Below are positions 43,626 to 52,698 of a stretch of 64,000 nt of DNA, piece by piece. The stretch spans positions 265,739 to 329,738 of the forward strand of contig NZ_JBFOKR010000002.1 of the NCBI RefSeq assembly GCF_047246645.1. The letters run 5' to 3'. A program made the position numbers and the translations under genes. Origin of the DNA: Ferdinandcohnia sp047246645 (GTDB taxonomy: Bacteria > Bacillota > Bacilli > Bacillales > Bacillaceae_L). The notes under the pieces were generated by a model. The model was given only the letters and a program-made list of their open reading frames with translations, was not told the origin of the DNA and made no database searches. Numbering within the stretch: the first letter of the stretch is position 1; the number at the start of each line of letters is the position of its first letter.

Positions 43626-44288
43626 TTATTTTTCACTTGCAGATAATTTTCTCTCAAGCATACCAACAAGTATCGTAAAGATAAGAACTAGAAATAAATA
43701 ATAGACTGCTACTATCAACAAGTAGGTCATATAATCAAAGTTATTTGACCCAAGTGTTGTTGAGACATTAAACAGCTCGTTTAATCCGATAAATGCTGCT
43801 AGCGAAGAATCTTTTAACCCGATAATAAATTGGTTTCCGAGGGGTGGAAGCGCTCTTCGAAATGCTTGTGGTAAAATGATTCTCCGCATCGTTAATACCT
43901 TGCTCATACCAAGCGATTGTCCTGCTTCCATTTGGCCACTATCAATTGACTGGATTGCTCCCCTGAATATCTCAGCTATATATGCCCCGTTATGAAAAGC
44001 GAGACCCAATGTTACTGCCCAAAACATTGAAATATCTAGAGAAGTCAATCCAAAATAAAAGACAAAGATTTGAACAATTAAGGGTGTACCCCTAACAAGG
44101 TAGATGTACAGATCTGCAATCTTTTCAAGTGCTTTTTTACTTGATATTTTTAGGAAAGCAAAAAACAAACCTATAAAGATTGCTATTAATATAGATACTG
44201 CCGTTACTTGAAGAGTTAACAGCATTCCCTTTAAAAATATGGGATATGAAGCTATGAGTTGCTCAAGGACGTGACTAAACTCCGGCAA
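43626..44288 (-). CDS. Polar amino-acid ABC transporter, permease
   Basis: 220 residues, about five membrane segments, HisM/GlnP family. The EAA loop is EAGQSLGMSKVLTMRRIILPQAFRRALPPLGN near 125-155. Inner-membrane homodimer expected. It is separated from the upstream binding-protein gene by a strong hairpin (44342-44370), and from the ATPase gene by 15 nt. Confidence 0.94.
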   Translation of the reverse strand: MPEFSHVLEQLIASYPIFLKGMLLTLQVTAVSILIAIFIGLFFAFLKISSKKALEKIADLYIYLVRGTPLIVQIFVFYFGLTSLDISMFWAVTLGLAFHNGAYIAEIFRGAIQSIDSGQMEAGQSLGMSKVLTMRRIILPQAFRRALPPLGNQFIIGLKDSSLAAFIGLNELFNVSTTLGSNNFDYMTYLLIVAVYYLFLVLIFTILVGMLERKLSASEK

Positions 44289-44341
44289 TTGTTTTCATCT
44301 CCTCACTTTACGTGGTTATAATAAAAGTTCTGTTGTAAAAG

Positions 44342-44370
44342 AAACGAATGTAGAAGAACTACATTCGTTT
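44342..44370 (-). terminator. Intra-operon hairpin between binding protein and permease genes
   Basis: Perfect 12-bp stem (AAACGAATGTAG and its complement), 5-nt loop, followed on the minus strand by CTTTTAC. It probably ends most transcripts after the binding-protein gene, so the lipoprotein is made in excess over the membrane parts. Confidence 0.75.
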
Positions 44371-44377
44371 GAAAGAA

Positions 44378-45163
44378 CTATTCACTCTGTGGGTCTGTTG
44401 TAATATCTTCTTTAAAGTATTTTTCACTAATTTTCTTCAACGTGCCGTCCTCTCTAAGTTTTTCGAGTGCTTCATTTATTTTTTTCAGTAATTCTTCATT
44501 TTCTTTCGATACAGCAATTGCTTGTTCACTTAGCCCGAGTATTTCCTTACCCTCGATCTCTATACCTGAACCAATTGCCTCTTTTCCTGTTAAAAAGTCT
44601 GTAATAACTGCATCATGTTTACCGATTGATAATGCTTCTAACGCCGTTACATCGCTATCATATTGAATCACATTATCTGTTACTTCTTGTGCAGTTTTAG
44701 CATAGGTAGAGCCCTTTGACACTGCAACTTCTAATCCTTTTAGGTCATCAAGACTTTTGATATCACTATCTGGCCTTACAAAGATTTGTGGCCCAGAGTA
44801 ATAATATGGTGTTGAAAAATTAACATGTTCGAGACGCTCATCTGTAATCGTGTGACTGGCAACCGCTGCATCAAAACGACCTGATTTAACTCCTTCAACA
44901 ATACTATTAAACTTAAAGCGTTTTTGCTCGGGTTCTAATCCAAGTTCCTTAGCTACTGCCTCTGCAACTTCGATATCAAACCCCGTCATTACTCCTTCCC
45001 CATCTGTAACACTAAATGGGTTGTATTCTCCAGATGAAGCAAATGTGAATTTTCCTTCGTCAACTAATGACATTCCATCTGATGAAGATTTTTCTCCTCC
45101 ACATGCAGCTAAAATAACTACAAGAAAAACCATCGCTAACAATAAAACTAGTCCCTTTTTCAA
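44378..45163 (-). CDS. Polar amino-acid ABC transporter, substrate-binding lipoprotein
   Basis: 261 residues. Lipoprotein signal with lipobox LAAC and lipidated C21. SBP_bac_3 fold (GEYNPFSVTDGEGVMTGFDIEVAEAVAKEL, then FDAAVASHTITDERLEHVNFSTPYYYSG). Extracytoplasmic, membrane-anchored. TTG start with GGGGG 8 nt upstream. Substrate is not determinable by eye: glutamine, cystine and other polar amino acids are all possible. The operon is absent between hemA and engB in B. subtilis. Confidence 0.94.
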   Translation of the reverse strand: MKKGLVLLLAMVFLVVILAACGGEKSSSDGMSLVDEGKFTFASSGEYNPFSVTDGEGVMTGFDIEVAEAVAKELGLEPEQKRFKFNSIVEGVKSGRFDAAVASHTITDERLEHVNFSTPYYYSGPQIFVRPDSDIKSLDDLKGLEVAVSKGSTYAKTAQEVTDNVIQYDSDVTALEALSIGKHDAVITDFLTGKEAIGSGIEIEGKEILGLSEQAIAVSKENEELLKKINEALEKLREDGTLKKISEKYFKEDITTDPQSE

Positions 45164-45310
45164 ATCTGTATCCCCCTTTTTTATGTCGCAAAACCTTTCT
45201 CACATAGATTTTTCGCCACAAATTTTCAACAGCGTAAAACCTTTATATGTCATATATGTATTTACCAATGGCCTCACATATTCCAATTCGGGTAAATCAC
45301 CCTTGAATCT

Positions 45311-45344
45311 TGCAGAATCATGCGGTTTCTGCATTTTTTGTCAA
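45311..45344 (-). promoter_or_regulatory. Promoter with overlapping inverted repeat for the ABC operon
   Basis: Minus strand: -35 TTGACA (45344-45339), 16-bp spacer, -10 CATGAT (45322-45317). A 7-bp inverted repeat TGCAGAA/TTCTGCA (45333-45327 and 45317-45311) covers the spacer and -10, the right place for a repressor. About 150 nt of leader follow before the start codon, with a small GGGT/ACCC hairpin. Confidence 0.5.
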
Positions 45345-45366
45345 AAACCACTTTTATAACATAAAA

Positions 45367-45394
45367 AAAACAGCTAAAATCAATTAGCTGTTTT
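45367..45394 (-). terminator. Terminator overlapping the end of engB
   Basis: 11-bp stem AAAACAGCTAA and complement, loop AATCAA. The upstream arm includes the engB stop codon and last codons. Minus strand continues with a TTTT run into TATG. Confidence 0.9.
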
Positions 45395-45980
45395 CTGAAT
45401 TCATATAAGATTTTAAAACAGACCATGCTTCGTCTTTGCCTAATCCTGTTTCAGATGAAAACTTAATTAAATGGTCGCCTGGTTCAAGATTTAATGTCTC
45501 TCTTACAACCTTTAGGTGCTTATCCCATTTTCCTTTAGGTATTTTATCTGCTTTTGTCGCGATAATGATAACAGGTATATCATAGTGTTTCACAAATTCA
45601 TACATCATAACATCATCTTTTGAGGGAGGATGTCGTAAGTCTACAATTTGAACAACAGCCTTAAGCTGTTCTCTAGTTGTTAAATACGTTTCAATCATCT
45701 TTCCCCATATTTCTCTTTCACGTTTAGATACCTTTGCATATCCATATCCTGGAACATCAACAAAATGAAGCAACTCATTGATAAGATAGAAATTCAATGT
45801 TTGTGTTTTTCCTGGCTTAGAGGATGTTCTTGCTAATGCTTTACGATTGATCATCTTATTAATAAAGGATGACTTCCCTACATTCGAACGACCTGCTAGA
45901 GCAAACTCTGGTAAATCCACTTCAGGATATTGATCTGGTTTAACAGCACTTATTACAATTTCTGCACTTGTTACTTTCAT
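45384..45980 (-). CDS. engB: Ribosome biogenesis GTPase YsxC/EngB
   Basis: 198 residues, TrmE-Era-EngA-EngB family. G1 GRSNVGKSS at 30-38, G3 DVPGYG near 75, G4 TKAD near 144. Role: late 50S subunit assembly; essential in B. subtilis. ATG overlaps the lonA stop by 4 nt (ATGA). Its last codons double as the terminator stem. Confidence 0.97.
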   Translation of the reverse strand: MKVTSAEIVISAVKPDQYPEVDLPEFALAGRSNVGKSSFINKMINRKALARTSSKPGKTQTLNFYLINELLHFVDVPGYGYAKVSKREREIWGKMIETYLTTREQLKAVVQIVDLRHPPSKDDVMMYEFVKHYDIPVIIIATKADKIPKGKWDKHLKVVRETLNLEPGDHLIKFSSETGLGKDEAWSVLKSYMNSENS

Positions 45981-48301
45981 TTTTTCTCCTCTGTTAGAGC
46001 ATGTTTGAGTACCTCGTCTAAATGAGATACCGGCACAAACTCCATATCTTTTTTAACACTTTCTGGGATATCATCTAAGTCCTTCTCATTATCCTTCGGG
46101 AAGAGTACCTTTGTTAAACCAGCTCGATGTGCACTAAGTGATTTTTCTTTTAATCCACCAATTGGTAAAACACGACCTCTTAGAGTGATTTCACCAGTCA
46201 TTCCAACCTCTTTACGGACTGCTCTTCCTGTCAATGCAGAAATAAGTGCCGTAGCAATCGTGATACCCGCTGATGGGCCATCCTTTGGAACTGCACCTTC
46301 CGGAACATGAAGGTGGATATCGTTTTTCTCGTTGAAATCAGGGTCAATATTTAATTCTGTTGCTTTTGAACGAATATAACTAAATGCAGCTTGTGCAGAC
46401 TCTTTCATGACATCTCCAAGCTTCCCTGTTAAAACAAGCTTTCCTTTACCAGGAGCAATCGATACTTCAATTGACAGTGTATCACCGCCAAAAGCAGTAT
46501 AAGCTAGACCAGTAGCAACACCTACTTGATCTTCAAGTTCAGCTTGCCCGTAACGGAACACTGGTTTTCCTAAAAACTCAACAAGGTTTTTATCTGTAAT
46601 GACAACCTTCTTTCGCTCGCCTGAAACAATGATTTTTGCTACTTTTCGGCAAATAGTTGCAAGTTGTCTCTCAAGACTACGGACACCGGCTTCTCTTGTA
46701 TAATGACGAATGATACTTAATAAAGCATCTTCACGAACTTGAAGCTTTCCTTTGGTCAAGCCATGTTCTTCAACTTTTCTAGGTAATAAATGATCCTTTG
46801 CAATATGAACTTTTTCAAGCTCTGTATATCCAGCAATTGTAATGATCTCCATACGATCACGAAGTGGACCAGGAATGGTTGCCAGGTTATTTGCAGTTGC
46901 AATAAACATAACCTTTGATAAATCATAAGGTTCCTCAATGAAATGATCACTGAAATTAAAGTTTTGTTCAGGATCAAGGACTTCTAACATAGCAGCGGAA
47001 GGGTCCCCTCTAAAATCACTAGACATTTTATCAATTTCATCTAGAAGGAAAACAGGGTTTATCGTACCTGCCTTCTTCATACCTTGAATGATTCTACCTG
47101 GCATTGCCCCGACATATGTACGACGATGTCCTCTAATTTCAGATTCGTCTCGAACACCACCAAGCGAAATACGCACAAAATTTCTTCCTAGAGATTTTGC
47201 AACTGATTTTGCCAAGGACGTCTTCCCGACTCCTGGAGGGCCAGCTAAACATAAAATTGGACCTTTTAGTGAGTTCGTTAGTTGTTGAACTGCTAAATAC
47301 TCAAGCACACGTTCTTTGACTTTTTCAAGGCCAAAATGGTCCTTTTCAAGAATATCCTCAGCTCTATGTATATCCAACTGGTCTTCAGTAGATTTTGTCC
47401 ATGGTAACGATAATAACCATTCAATATAGTTACGTATAACAGCACTCTCAGCAGAAGTTTGAGGAATTTTTTCATAGCGGTCAAGTTCTTTTAACGCTAC
47501 ATTTTTCACATTATCTGGCATACCCGCAGCCTCGATTTTATCTTTCAGGGTCGTTACTTCACCAGTTTTACCCTCTTTGTCTCCTAATTCCTTCTGGATG
47601 GCCTTCATTTGTTCACGCAAGTAATATTCCTTTTGCGTTCTTTCCATTGACTTCTTGACTCTTTGGCCAATTTTCTTTTCAAGATTTAATACTTCTCTTT
47701 CGTTATTAATAATCGTAATAACTTTATTCATTCTCTCATGAACATCAAGAGTTTCAAGAATTTCTTGTTTTTCCTTTAGCTTAAGTGGAATATGAGAAGC
47801 GATGATATCCGCCATTCTGCCTGGTTCTTCAATATCTGTAACAGACGTATATGTTTCAGTTGAGATTTTTTTTGATAACCGTATGTATTGTTCAAAATAC
47901 TCAAGCATTGTGCGCATGAGTGCTTCTGTTTCAACATTCTTTGTTTCATCTTCTTCAAAGTTTTTTACCTTAACAGAATAATAAGTATCATTATCATAGA
48001 TTTCCTGTATTTCAGCACGATTTAGCCCCTCAACTAATACACGAATTGTACCGTTTGGTAGCTTTAGCATTTGCTTTACTTGAGTAACTGTTCCTATGTT
48101 ATAAATATCATCCTTAGTTGGATCATCTATTGCAACGTCCTTTTGAGTCGTTAAGAAAATAATATGGTCTTCAACCATTGCTTTTTCTAAAGCCTGAACA
48201 GACTTGTCACGACCAACATCCAGATGTAATACCATTGTTGGATAAACCAATAATCCTCGAAGTGGTAAAAGTGGAACAATGATTTCTTTTTTCTTTTTCA
48301 T
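45977..48301 (-). CDS. lonA: ATP-dependent protease LonA
   Basis: 774 residues from ATG 48301 (GAGGTG 7 nt upstream; the frame opens 15 nt earlier). N-terminal substrate domain (LPLRGLLVYPTMVLHLDVGR), coiled coil, AAA+ module with Walker A GPPGVGKT and Walker B PVFLLDEIDK, then the protease domain with catalytic S677 (DGPSAGIT) and K720, the same numbers as in B. subtilis LonA. Cytoplasmic quality-control protease. It is separated from lonB by a terminator. Confidence 0.98.
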   Translation of the reverse strand: MKKKKEIIVPLLPLRGLLVYPTMVLHLDVGRDKSVQALEKAMVEDHIIFLTTQKDVAIDDPTKDDIYNIGTVTQVKQMLKLPNGTIRVLVEGLNRAEIQEIYDNDTYYSVKVKNFEEDETKNVETEALMRTMLEYFEQYIRLSKKISTETYTSVTDIEEPGRMADIIASHIPLKLKEKQEILETLDVHERMNKVITIINNEREVLNLEKKIGQRVKKSMERTQKEYYLREQMKAIQKELGDKEGKTGEVTTLKDKIEAAGMPDNVKNVALKELDRYEKIPQTSAESAVIRNYIEWLLSLPWTKSTEDQLDIHRAEDILEKDHFGLEKVKERVLEYLAVQQLTNSLKGPILCLAGPPGVGKTSLAKSVAKSLGRNFVRISLGGVRDESEIRGHRRTYVGAMPGRIIQGMKKAGTINPVFLLDEIDKMSSDFRGDPSAAMLEVLDPEQNFNFSDHFIEEPYDLSKVMFIATANNLATIPGPLRDRMEIITIAGYTELEKVHIAKDHLLPRKVEEHGLTKGKLQVREDALLSIIRHYTREAGVRSLERQLATICRKVAKIIVSGERKKVVITDKNLVEFLGKPVFRYGQAELEDQVGVATGLAYTAFGGDTLSIEVSIAPGKGKLVLTGKLGDVMKESAQAAFSYIRSKATELNIDPDFNEKNDIHLHVPEGAVPKDGPSAGITIATALISALTGRAVRKEVGMTGEITLRGRVLPIGGLKEKSLSAHRAGLTKVLFPKDNEKDLDDIPESVKKDMEFVPVSHLDEVLKHALTEEKK

Positions 48302-48443
48302 TGCCAAACACCTCAAAATTGAATATAGTTCTTAACTGTGTATTTTATCTTATTTACCTGCCAGTGTCTATTTTGTGGATTATCACTTTTAAAAAGAGGG
48401 CTGTCGAAGGAATTACTGTTTCTTCCAGGGATTAAATAAAAAA

Positions 48444-48476
48444 GACTTCGACGTTCTTTCTTAGTATGTCGAAGTC
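48444..48476 (-). terminator. Terminator after lonB
   Basis: GACTTCGAC and GTCGAAGTC arms (9 bp), 15-nt loop, followed on the minus strand by TTTTTTATTT. It separates lonB from lonA. Confidence 0.88.
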
Positions 48477-48484
48477 GGTATATT

Positions 48485-50167
48485 TTAAACTGATTCTGTC
48501 TTCGAATAATTCGTTGATGCTGGTATGATAGACTCTTTTGCCCGCTTCTGGCGTTCTGGAGTCTCAATCGCAATTTCAAATACTTCCTCTAGATTTGTTA
48601 CTGGGATAATTTCTATACCATCAATATCCTTTAGGATAGATTGCATATTCTCTTTTGGGATGATCACTTTCTTGGCTCCTGCTTGCTTTGCTGCTTTAAT
48701 TTTTGGAATGACACCGCCGATAGGTTTTACGTTTCCGTGGATACTAATTTCACCTGTCATTGCAACGGTATGGTAAACCGGGAATTTATGTATCGCTGAA
48801 TAAATACCAGTCGCCATTGCAATCCCCGCAGAAGGTCCATCAATAGGAATTCCACCTGGAAAGTTTACATGAATATCATAATCTGAAGCTGGAACACCCA
48901 TTGACCGTAACACTGTAATTACATTTTCTATTGAGCCCTTAGCCATACTTTTTCTTCTAATTGATTTTCCACGATCGCCGATGCTTTCTTCTTCTACAAT
49001 TCCAGTAATATTTATCGTTCCATTTTTTTCTTTGGCTGGTATTACAGTGACCTCAATTTCTAATAATGCCCCTGTATTAGGACCATATACAGCTAAGCCA
49101 TTTACAAGTCCTACTCTTGCACTAGGATAAATTTTTTTATCATAACGAGGTGTTAACTGGCTTGAATGTAGTACCCATTCAATATCCTCATCCTTGATAT
49201 AATCCCGATCCTCAGAGATTGCAATACCTGCAGCAATTTGAACCATATTGACAACCTCACGCCCATTTCGCGCATATGAGGCAAGAGTTGAAATCCCTTT
49301 TTCAGTAGCCTTCATTCCCACTTTATCAAGTGCTTTTCTCGTAACTATTGCTAACTCATCTTGGTCTAATTCTCTGAAGAAAACCTCCAAACAACGTGAG
49401 CGGATCGCAGGTGGTATTTCACTTGGAGTCCTCGTCGTAGCACCAATCATACGGAAGTCGGCTGGAAGCCCGTTCTTAAAAATGTCATGAATATGTGTAG
49501 GAATTTGTGTGTTTTCTTCACTATAATAAGCACTTTCTAAAAATACCTTTCGATCTTCTAACACTTTTAGCATTTTGTTCATCTGAATGGGATGTAGCTC
49601 TCCGATTTCATCAATGAACAAAACACCGCCATGTGCATGGGTAACTGCACCAGGCTTTGGTTGGGGAATACCCGCCTGACCCATTGCTCCAGCTCCTTGA
49701 TAAATCGGGTCGTGAACGGAACCAATTAATGGATCGGCAATCCCTCTCTCATCAAATCGTGCTGTCGTAGCATCCAATTCAACAAAGACTGCATTTTGTT
49801 TAAATGGAGATTTCGCGTTACGTTTTGCTTCTTCCATCACAAGTCTTGCTGCCGCAGTCTTTCCTACCCCAGGTGGTCCGTAAATAATAACATGCTGAGG
49901 ATTTGGTCCACAAAGTGCTGCTTTAAGAGATCTGATCCCATCCTCTTGTCCAACGATATCAGCAAAGCTTGTCGGGCGTACTCTTTCAGCTAGTGGTTCC
50001 GTTAATTTGATAGCGCGCATTTTTCGAAGCTGTTCCATTTCTTTTCGAGATTCTTTATCTATGGATACCTTTTGTGTACGCTGATTTTTTAGGAGATTCC
50101 AAAAATAGAGTCCAATGATGACTCCGAAAAAAAGCTGTACGAATAAAACAATTCCTGTCCAACTCAT
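48485..50167 (-). CDS. lonB: Forespore-specific ATP-dependent protease LonB
   Basis: 560 residues. An N-terminal membrane segment (about 5-24) replaces the long substrate domain of LonA. AAA+ module with Walker A GPPGVGKTAA near 99, then the Lon protease domain with DGPSAGIAMATG and GGVIPKIKAAKQAG around the Ser-Lys dyad. ATG 50167 with AGGAGG 8 nt upstream. In B. subtilis LonB is a sigma-F protein of the forespore; a matching sigma-F promoter lies upstream here. Confidence 0.96.
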   Translation of the reverse strand: MSWTGIVLFVQLFFGVIIGLYFWNLLKNQRTQKVSIDKESRKEMEQLRKMRAIKLTEPLAERVRPTSFADIVGQEDGIRSLKAALCGPNPQHVIIYGPPGVGKTAAARLVMEEAKRNAKSPFKQNAVFVELDATTARFDERGIADPLIGSVHDPIYQGAGAMGQAGIPQPKPGAVTHAHGGVLFIDEIGELHPIQMNKMLKVLEDRKVFLESAYYSEENTQIPTHIHDIFKNGLPADFRMIGATTRTPSEIPPAIRSRCLEVFFRELDQDELAIVTRKALDKVGMKATEKGISTLASYARNGREVVNMVQIAAGIAISEDRDYIKDEDIEWVLHSSQLTPRYDKKIYPSARVGLVNGLAVYGPNTGALLEIEVTVIPAKEKNGTINITGIVEEESIGDRGKSIRRKSMAKGSIENVITVLRSMGVPASDYDIHVNFPGGIPIDGPSAGIAMATGIYSAIHKFPVYHTVAMTGEISIHGNVKPIGGVIPKIKAAKQAGAKKVIIPKENMQSILKDIDGIEIIPVTNLEEVFEIAIETPERQKRAKESIIPASTNYSKTESV

Positions 50168-50205
50168 GCTATTCCTCCTGCTCTCAAAGATGTCTACTTA
50201 CCCGC

Positions 50206-50235
50206 TATTATCTCCTGAGAAAAGGTGGAATAAAC
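50206..50235 (-). promoter_or_regulatory. Sigma-F-type promoter for lonB
   Basis: Minus strand: -35 GTTTA (50235-50231), 15-bp spacer, -10 GGAGATAATA (50215-50206), which fits the forespore pattern GGnnAnAnTR exactly. Start codon about 38 bp downstream. Confidence 0.65.
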
Positions 50236-50375
50236 CAAAATTGACGGATTTTTCGGTTTGAGAAAGGAAAAAAGGAATTCGTAGTTTATACCTTTAATTT
50301 TAAATTTAAATTTGGTAACGGGTGGGCGTAATGTAGGATAAATTACTTTTTTACACTTAGCTTTAATAGGGTGCG

Positions 50376-50920
50376 CGAGTGTATTTTCTCTTTCTTACCC
50401 ACTCAGCTTTAAAGAAGCGCACGAGTGGGTATGTATTCTCTCTTTCTTACCCACTCAGCTTTAAAAGGGCGCGCGAGTGGGTATGTATTCTCTCTTTCTT
50501 ACCCACTCAACTTAAAAAGGGCGCGCGAGTGGGTATGTATTCTCTCTTTCTTACCCACTCAGCCTTAAAGAGGCGCGCGAGTGGGTATGTATTCTCTTTT
50601 TCTTACCCACTCAGCTTTAAAGAAGCGCGCGAGTGGGTATGTATTCTCTNNNNNNNNNNNNNNNNNNNNNNNNNNNNNNNNNNNNNNNNNNNNNNNNNNN
50701 NNNNNNNNNNNNNNNNNNNNNNNNNNNNNNNNNNNNNNNNNNNNNNNNNGCGCGCGAGTGGGTATGTATTCTCTTTTTCTTACCCACTCAGCTTTAAAGA
50801 AGCGCGCGAGTGGGTATGTATTCTCTCTTTCTTACCCACTCAGCCATAAAAATGCGCCCGAGTGGGTTCGTATTTTCTCTTTCTTACCCAATCGTTCTTA
50901 AAACATGGCGTGAGTAGGTA
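50376..50920. repeat. 52-bp tandem hairpin repeat array 2 (interrupted by N gap)
   Basis: GAGTGGGTA starts at 50423, 50475, 50527, 50579 and 50631, and after the gap at 50756 and 50808 with variants at 50860 and 50912, all 52 bp apart except across the gap. A degenerate first unit begins at 50377. Each unit has arms TACCCACTC and GAGTGGGTA (9 bp), an about-18-nt loop (AGCTTTAAAGAAGCGCGC type) and a pyrimidine-rich linker (TGTATTCTCTCTTTCT). Arms and period equal those of array 1; loop and linker differ. Lies between the clpX terminator and the lonB promoter. Confidence 0.94.
50650..50749. other. Assembly gap of exactly 100 N
   Basis: Lies inside repeat array 2. To keep the 52-bp register the true missing length should be 27, 79, 131 or 183 bp (52k minus 25), so 100 is a placeholder. 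Confidence 0.97.
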
Positions 50921-50975
50921 CGGAGTCGTCAGGGTGCGGTTCTTGTAATAGTAATTTTTAATTCTAAAAACAAAA

Positions 50976-51000
50976 ACCCCGAGGACAAATCCCCGGGGGT
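50976..51000 (-). terminator. Terminator after clpX
   Basis: About 10-11 bp GC-rich stem (ACCCCCGGGGA with TCCTCGGGGT, one G-U pair), loop TTTG, followed on the minus strand by TTTTGTTTTTAG. Confidence 0.9.
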
Positions 51001-51008
51001 TACTTACA

Positions 51009-52271
51009 TTAAGCTGATTTCTCAGTGTTTTCAACAATAGTTCCATCATCCAAAAGAAGTTTTGGAGGAGTACTATTTGTCACTGTTTCTGCAGTGATGA
51101 TATATTTTTTGATATCGTCTCTTGATGGTAGATCAAACATTACATCAAGCATGATACCTTCGATAATTGAACGCAATCCACGAGCACCTGTTTTACGTTC
51201 AATTGCTTTTTTCGCAATTTCCAATAGAGCATCATCTTCGAAGTCAAGTTCAACTTCATCTAATTCAAGCATCTTTTGGTATTGTTTTACAAGGGCATTT
51301 TTAGGCTTAGTTAAAATTTCTACCAACGCATCCTCATCTAGCGGCTCTAAGCTCGCAATGACTGGAAGTCGGCCAATAAATTCTGGAATTAAACCGAATT
51401 TTAATAAGTCTTCTGGTAATGATTTAGATAAAAGTGATACTTGGTCTAGTTCTTCTTCCTTCACTTCTGATCCAAAACCGATTACTTTTTTACCTAGTCG
51501 GCGTTTGATAATTTGTTCAATCCCATCAAAGGCTCCACCACAGATAAACAGGATATTTGTAGTGTCAATTTGAATAAACTCTTGGTGCGGGTGCTTTCTT
51601 CCACCTTGTGGAGGCACACTTGCAACCGTACCTTCAAGAATTTTTAAGAGGGCTTGCTGAACACCTTCACCTGAAACATCACGAGTGATGGAAGGATTCT
51701 CAGATTTACGAGCAACCTTATCAATTTCATCGATATAAATGATACCCTTCTCTGCCTTCTCAACATCATAATCAGCAGCCTGGATTAGTTTTAAGAGAAT
51801 GTTTTCAACATCTTCCCCTACATAACCAGCTTCTGTTAGTGAAGTTGCATCAGCAATAGCGAATGGTACATTTAAAATTCTCGCTAAGGTCTGCGCTAAT
51901 AACGTTTTACCACTACCTGTTGGACCAATCATACAAATATTACTTTTTGATAACTCAACATCATCTATTTTGCTATTAGAATTAATACGTTTATAGTGGT
52001 TATATACGGCAACTGCTAATGACTTTTTTGCAGCCTCCTGACCAATTACGTACTCATCTAATATTTCTCTTATTTCTTTTGGTTTCGGTACATCTTTAAA
52101 TTCAACTTCTTCTTCTGTTCCAAGCTCTTCTTCTACGATTTCTGTACATAATTCAATACATTCATCGCAAATATAAACCCCAGGACCTGCTACCAATTTG
52201 CGGACCTGATCTTGAGTTTTCCCGCAAAAAGAACACTTAAGTTGCCCTTTTTCATCATTAAACTTGAACAT
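51009..52271 (-). CDS. clpX: ClpX, ATP-dependent unfoldase of ClpXP
   Basis: 420 residues from ATG 52271 (an ATG one codon upstream is closer to the GGGGTGA site; B. subtilis starts MFKFN). Zinc-binding domain C13-x2-C16 and C35-x2-C38, Walker A GPTGSGKT near 113-120, Walker B IIYIDEIDK, pore loop GYVGEDVE, sensor region ERKTGARGLRSI. Role: selects and unfolds substrates for ClpP. 472 bp downstream of tig with its own promoter-like sequence. Confidence 0.98.
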   Translation of the reverse strand: MFKFNDEKGQLKCSFCGKTQDQVRKLVAGPGVYICDECIELCTEIVEEELGTEEEVEFKDVPKPKEIREILDEYVIGQEAAKKSLAVAVYNHYKRINSNSKIDDVELSKSNICMIGPTGSGKTLLAQTLARILNVPFAIADATSLTEAGYVGEDVENILLKLIQAADYDVEKAEKGIIYIDEIDKVARKSENPSITRDVSGEGVQQALLKILEGTVASVPPQGGRKHPHQEFIQIDTTNILFICGGAFDGIEQIIKRRLGKKVIGFGSEVKEEELDQVSLLSKSLPEDLLKFGLIPEFIGRLPVIASLEPLDEDALVEILTKPKNALVKQYQKMLELDEVELDFEDDALLEIAKKAIERKTGARGLRSIIEGIMLDVMFDLPSRDDIKKYIITAETVTNSTPPKLLLDDGTIVENTEKSA

Positions 52272-52451
52272 CATGTCACCCCTTATTTGTTTCTTCTCTC
52301 TTCAGAATGCCTAATGCTTATTTCTTTCTTATTAGACTAATTCGAACTAATAGTTCGTTATTTTTCTTTATAAAATCAAATGCATCTTGGCGTATTTGTG
52401 CCCAGATTTTTCTCCAACTTGCTCAAATCCACCTAAATAGTTATGTATTGC

Positions 52452-52460
52452 ATTGTACCA
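52452..52460 (-). promoter_or_regulatory. Extended -10 promoter for clpX
   Basis: Minus strand TGGTACAAT (52460-52452): -10 TACAAT with TGn extension, about 180 bp before the clpX ATG. The -35 region is weak. Confidence 0.4.
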
Positions 52461-52698
52461 TATTTTCTAAGTAAACAGGTAATAATAACACTTTGTCCGC
52501 TTAAAGGATATATAAAAAATTTTCCTAAACGCACAAGTACTGGTTTTTGCCAAGTTTTTCTTCATTATGTAAGTGTGTGCTCTGTTATTGTCCAGAAAGA
52601 TATTTAATCTGCCCTCCTTTTTATCATTCCCATAATCGTGATAATAAAACTACTACCAAATGCTTATTTGTATGTATACCTTCTAAATATAGGTACAA

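Noticed and set aside
50379..50849. Long plus-strand reading frame in array 2 (repeated VGMYSLFLTHS-like peptide)
   Set aside because: Its length comes from a 52-bp repeat read in three rotating frames and bridged by N. There is no ribosome site, and the peptide repeat simply mirrors the DNA repeat.
3091..50920. CRISPR arrays (regular repeats with palindromic arms)
   Set aside because: Both the repeat and the spacer parts recur from unit to unit, so there are no unique spacers, and no cas gene is nearby.
51025..51573. 182-residue plus-strand frame opposite clpX
   Set aside because: Ser/Ile-rich antisense shadow of clpX with no ribosome site.
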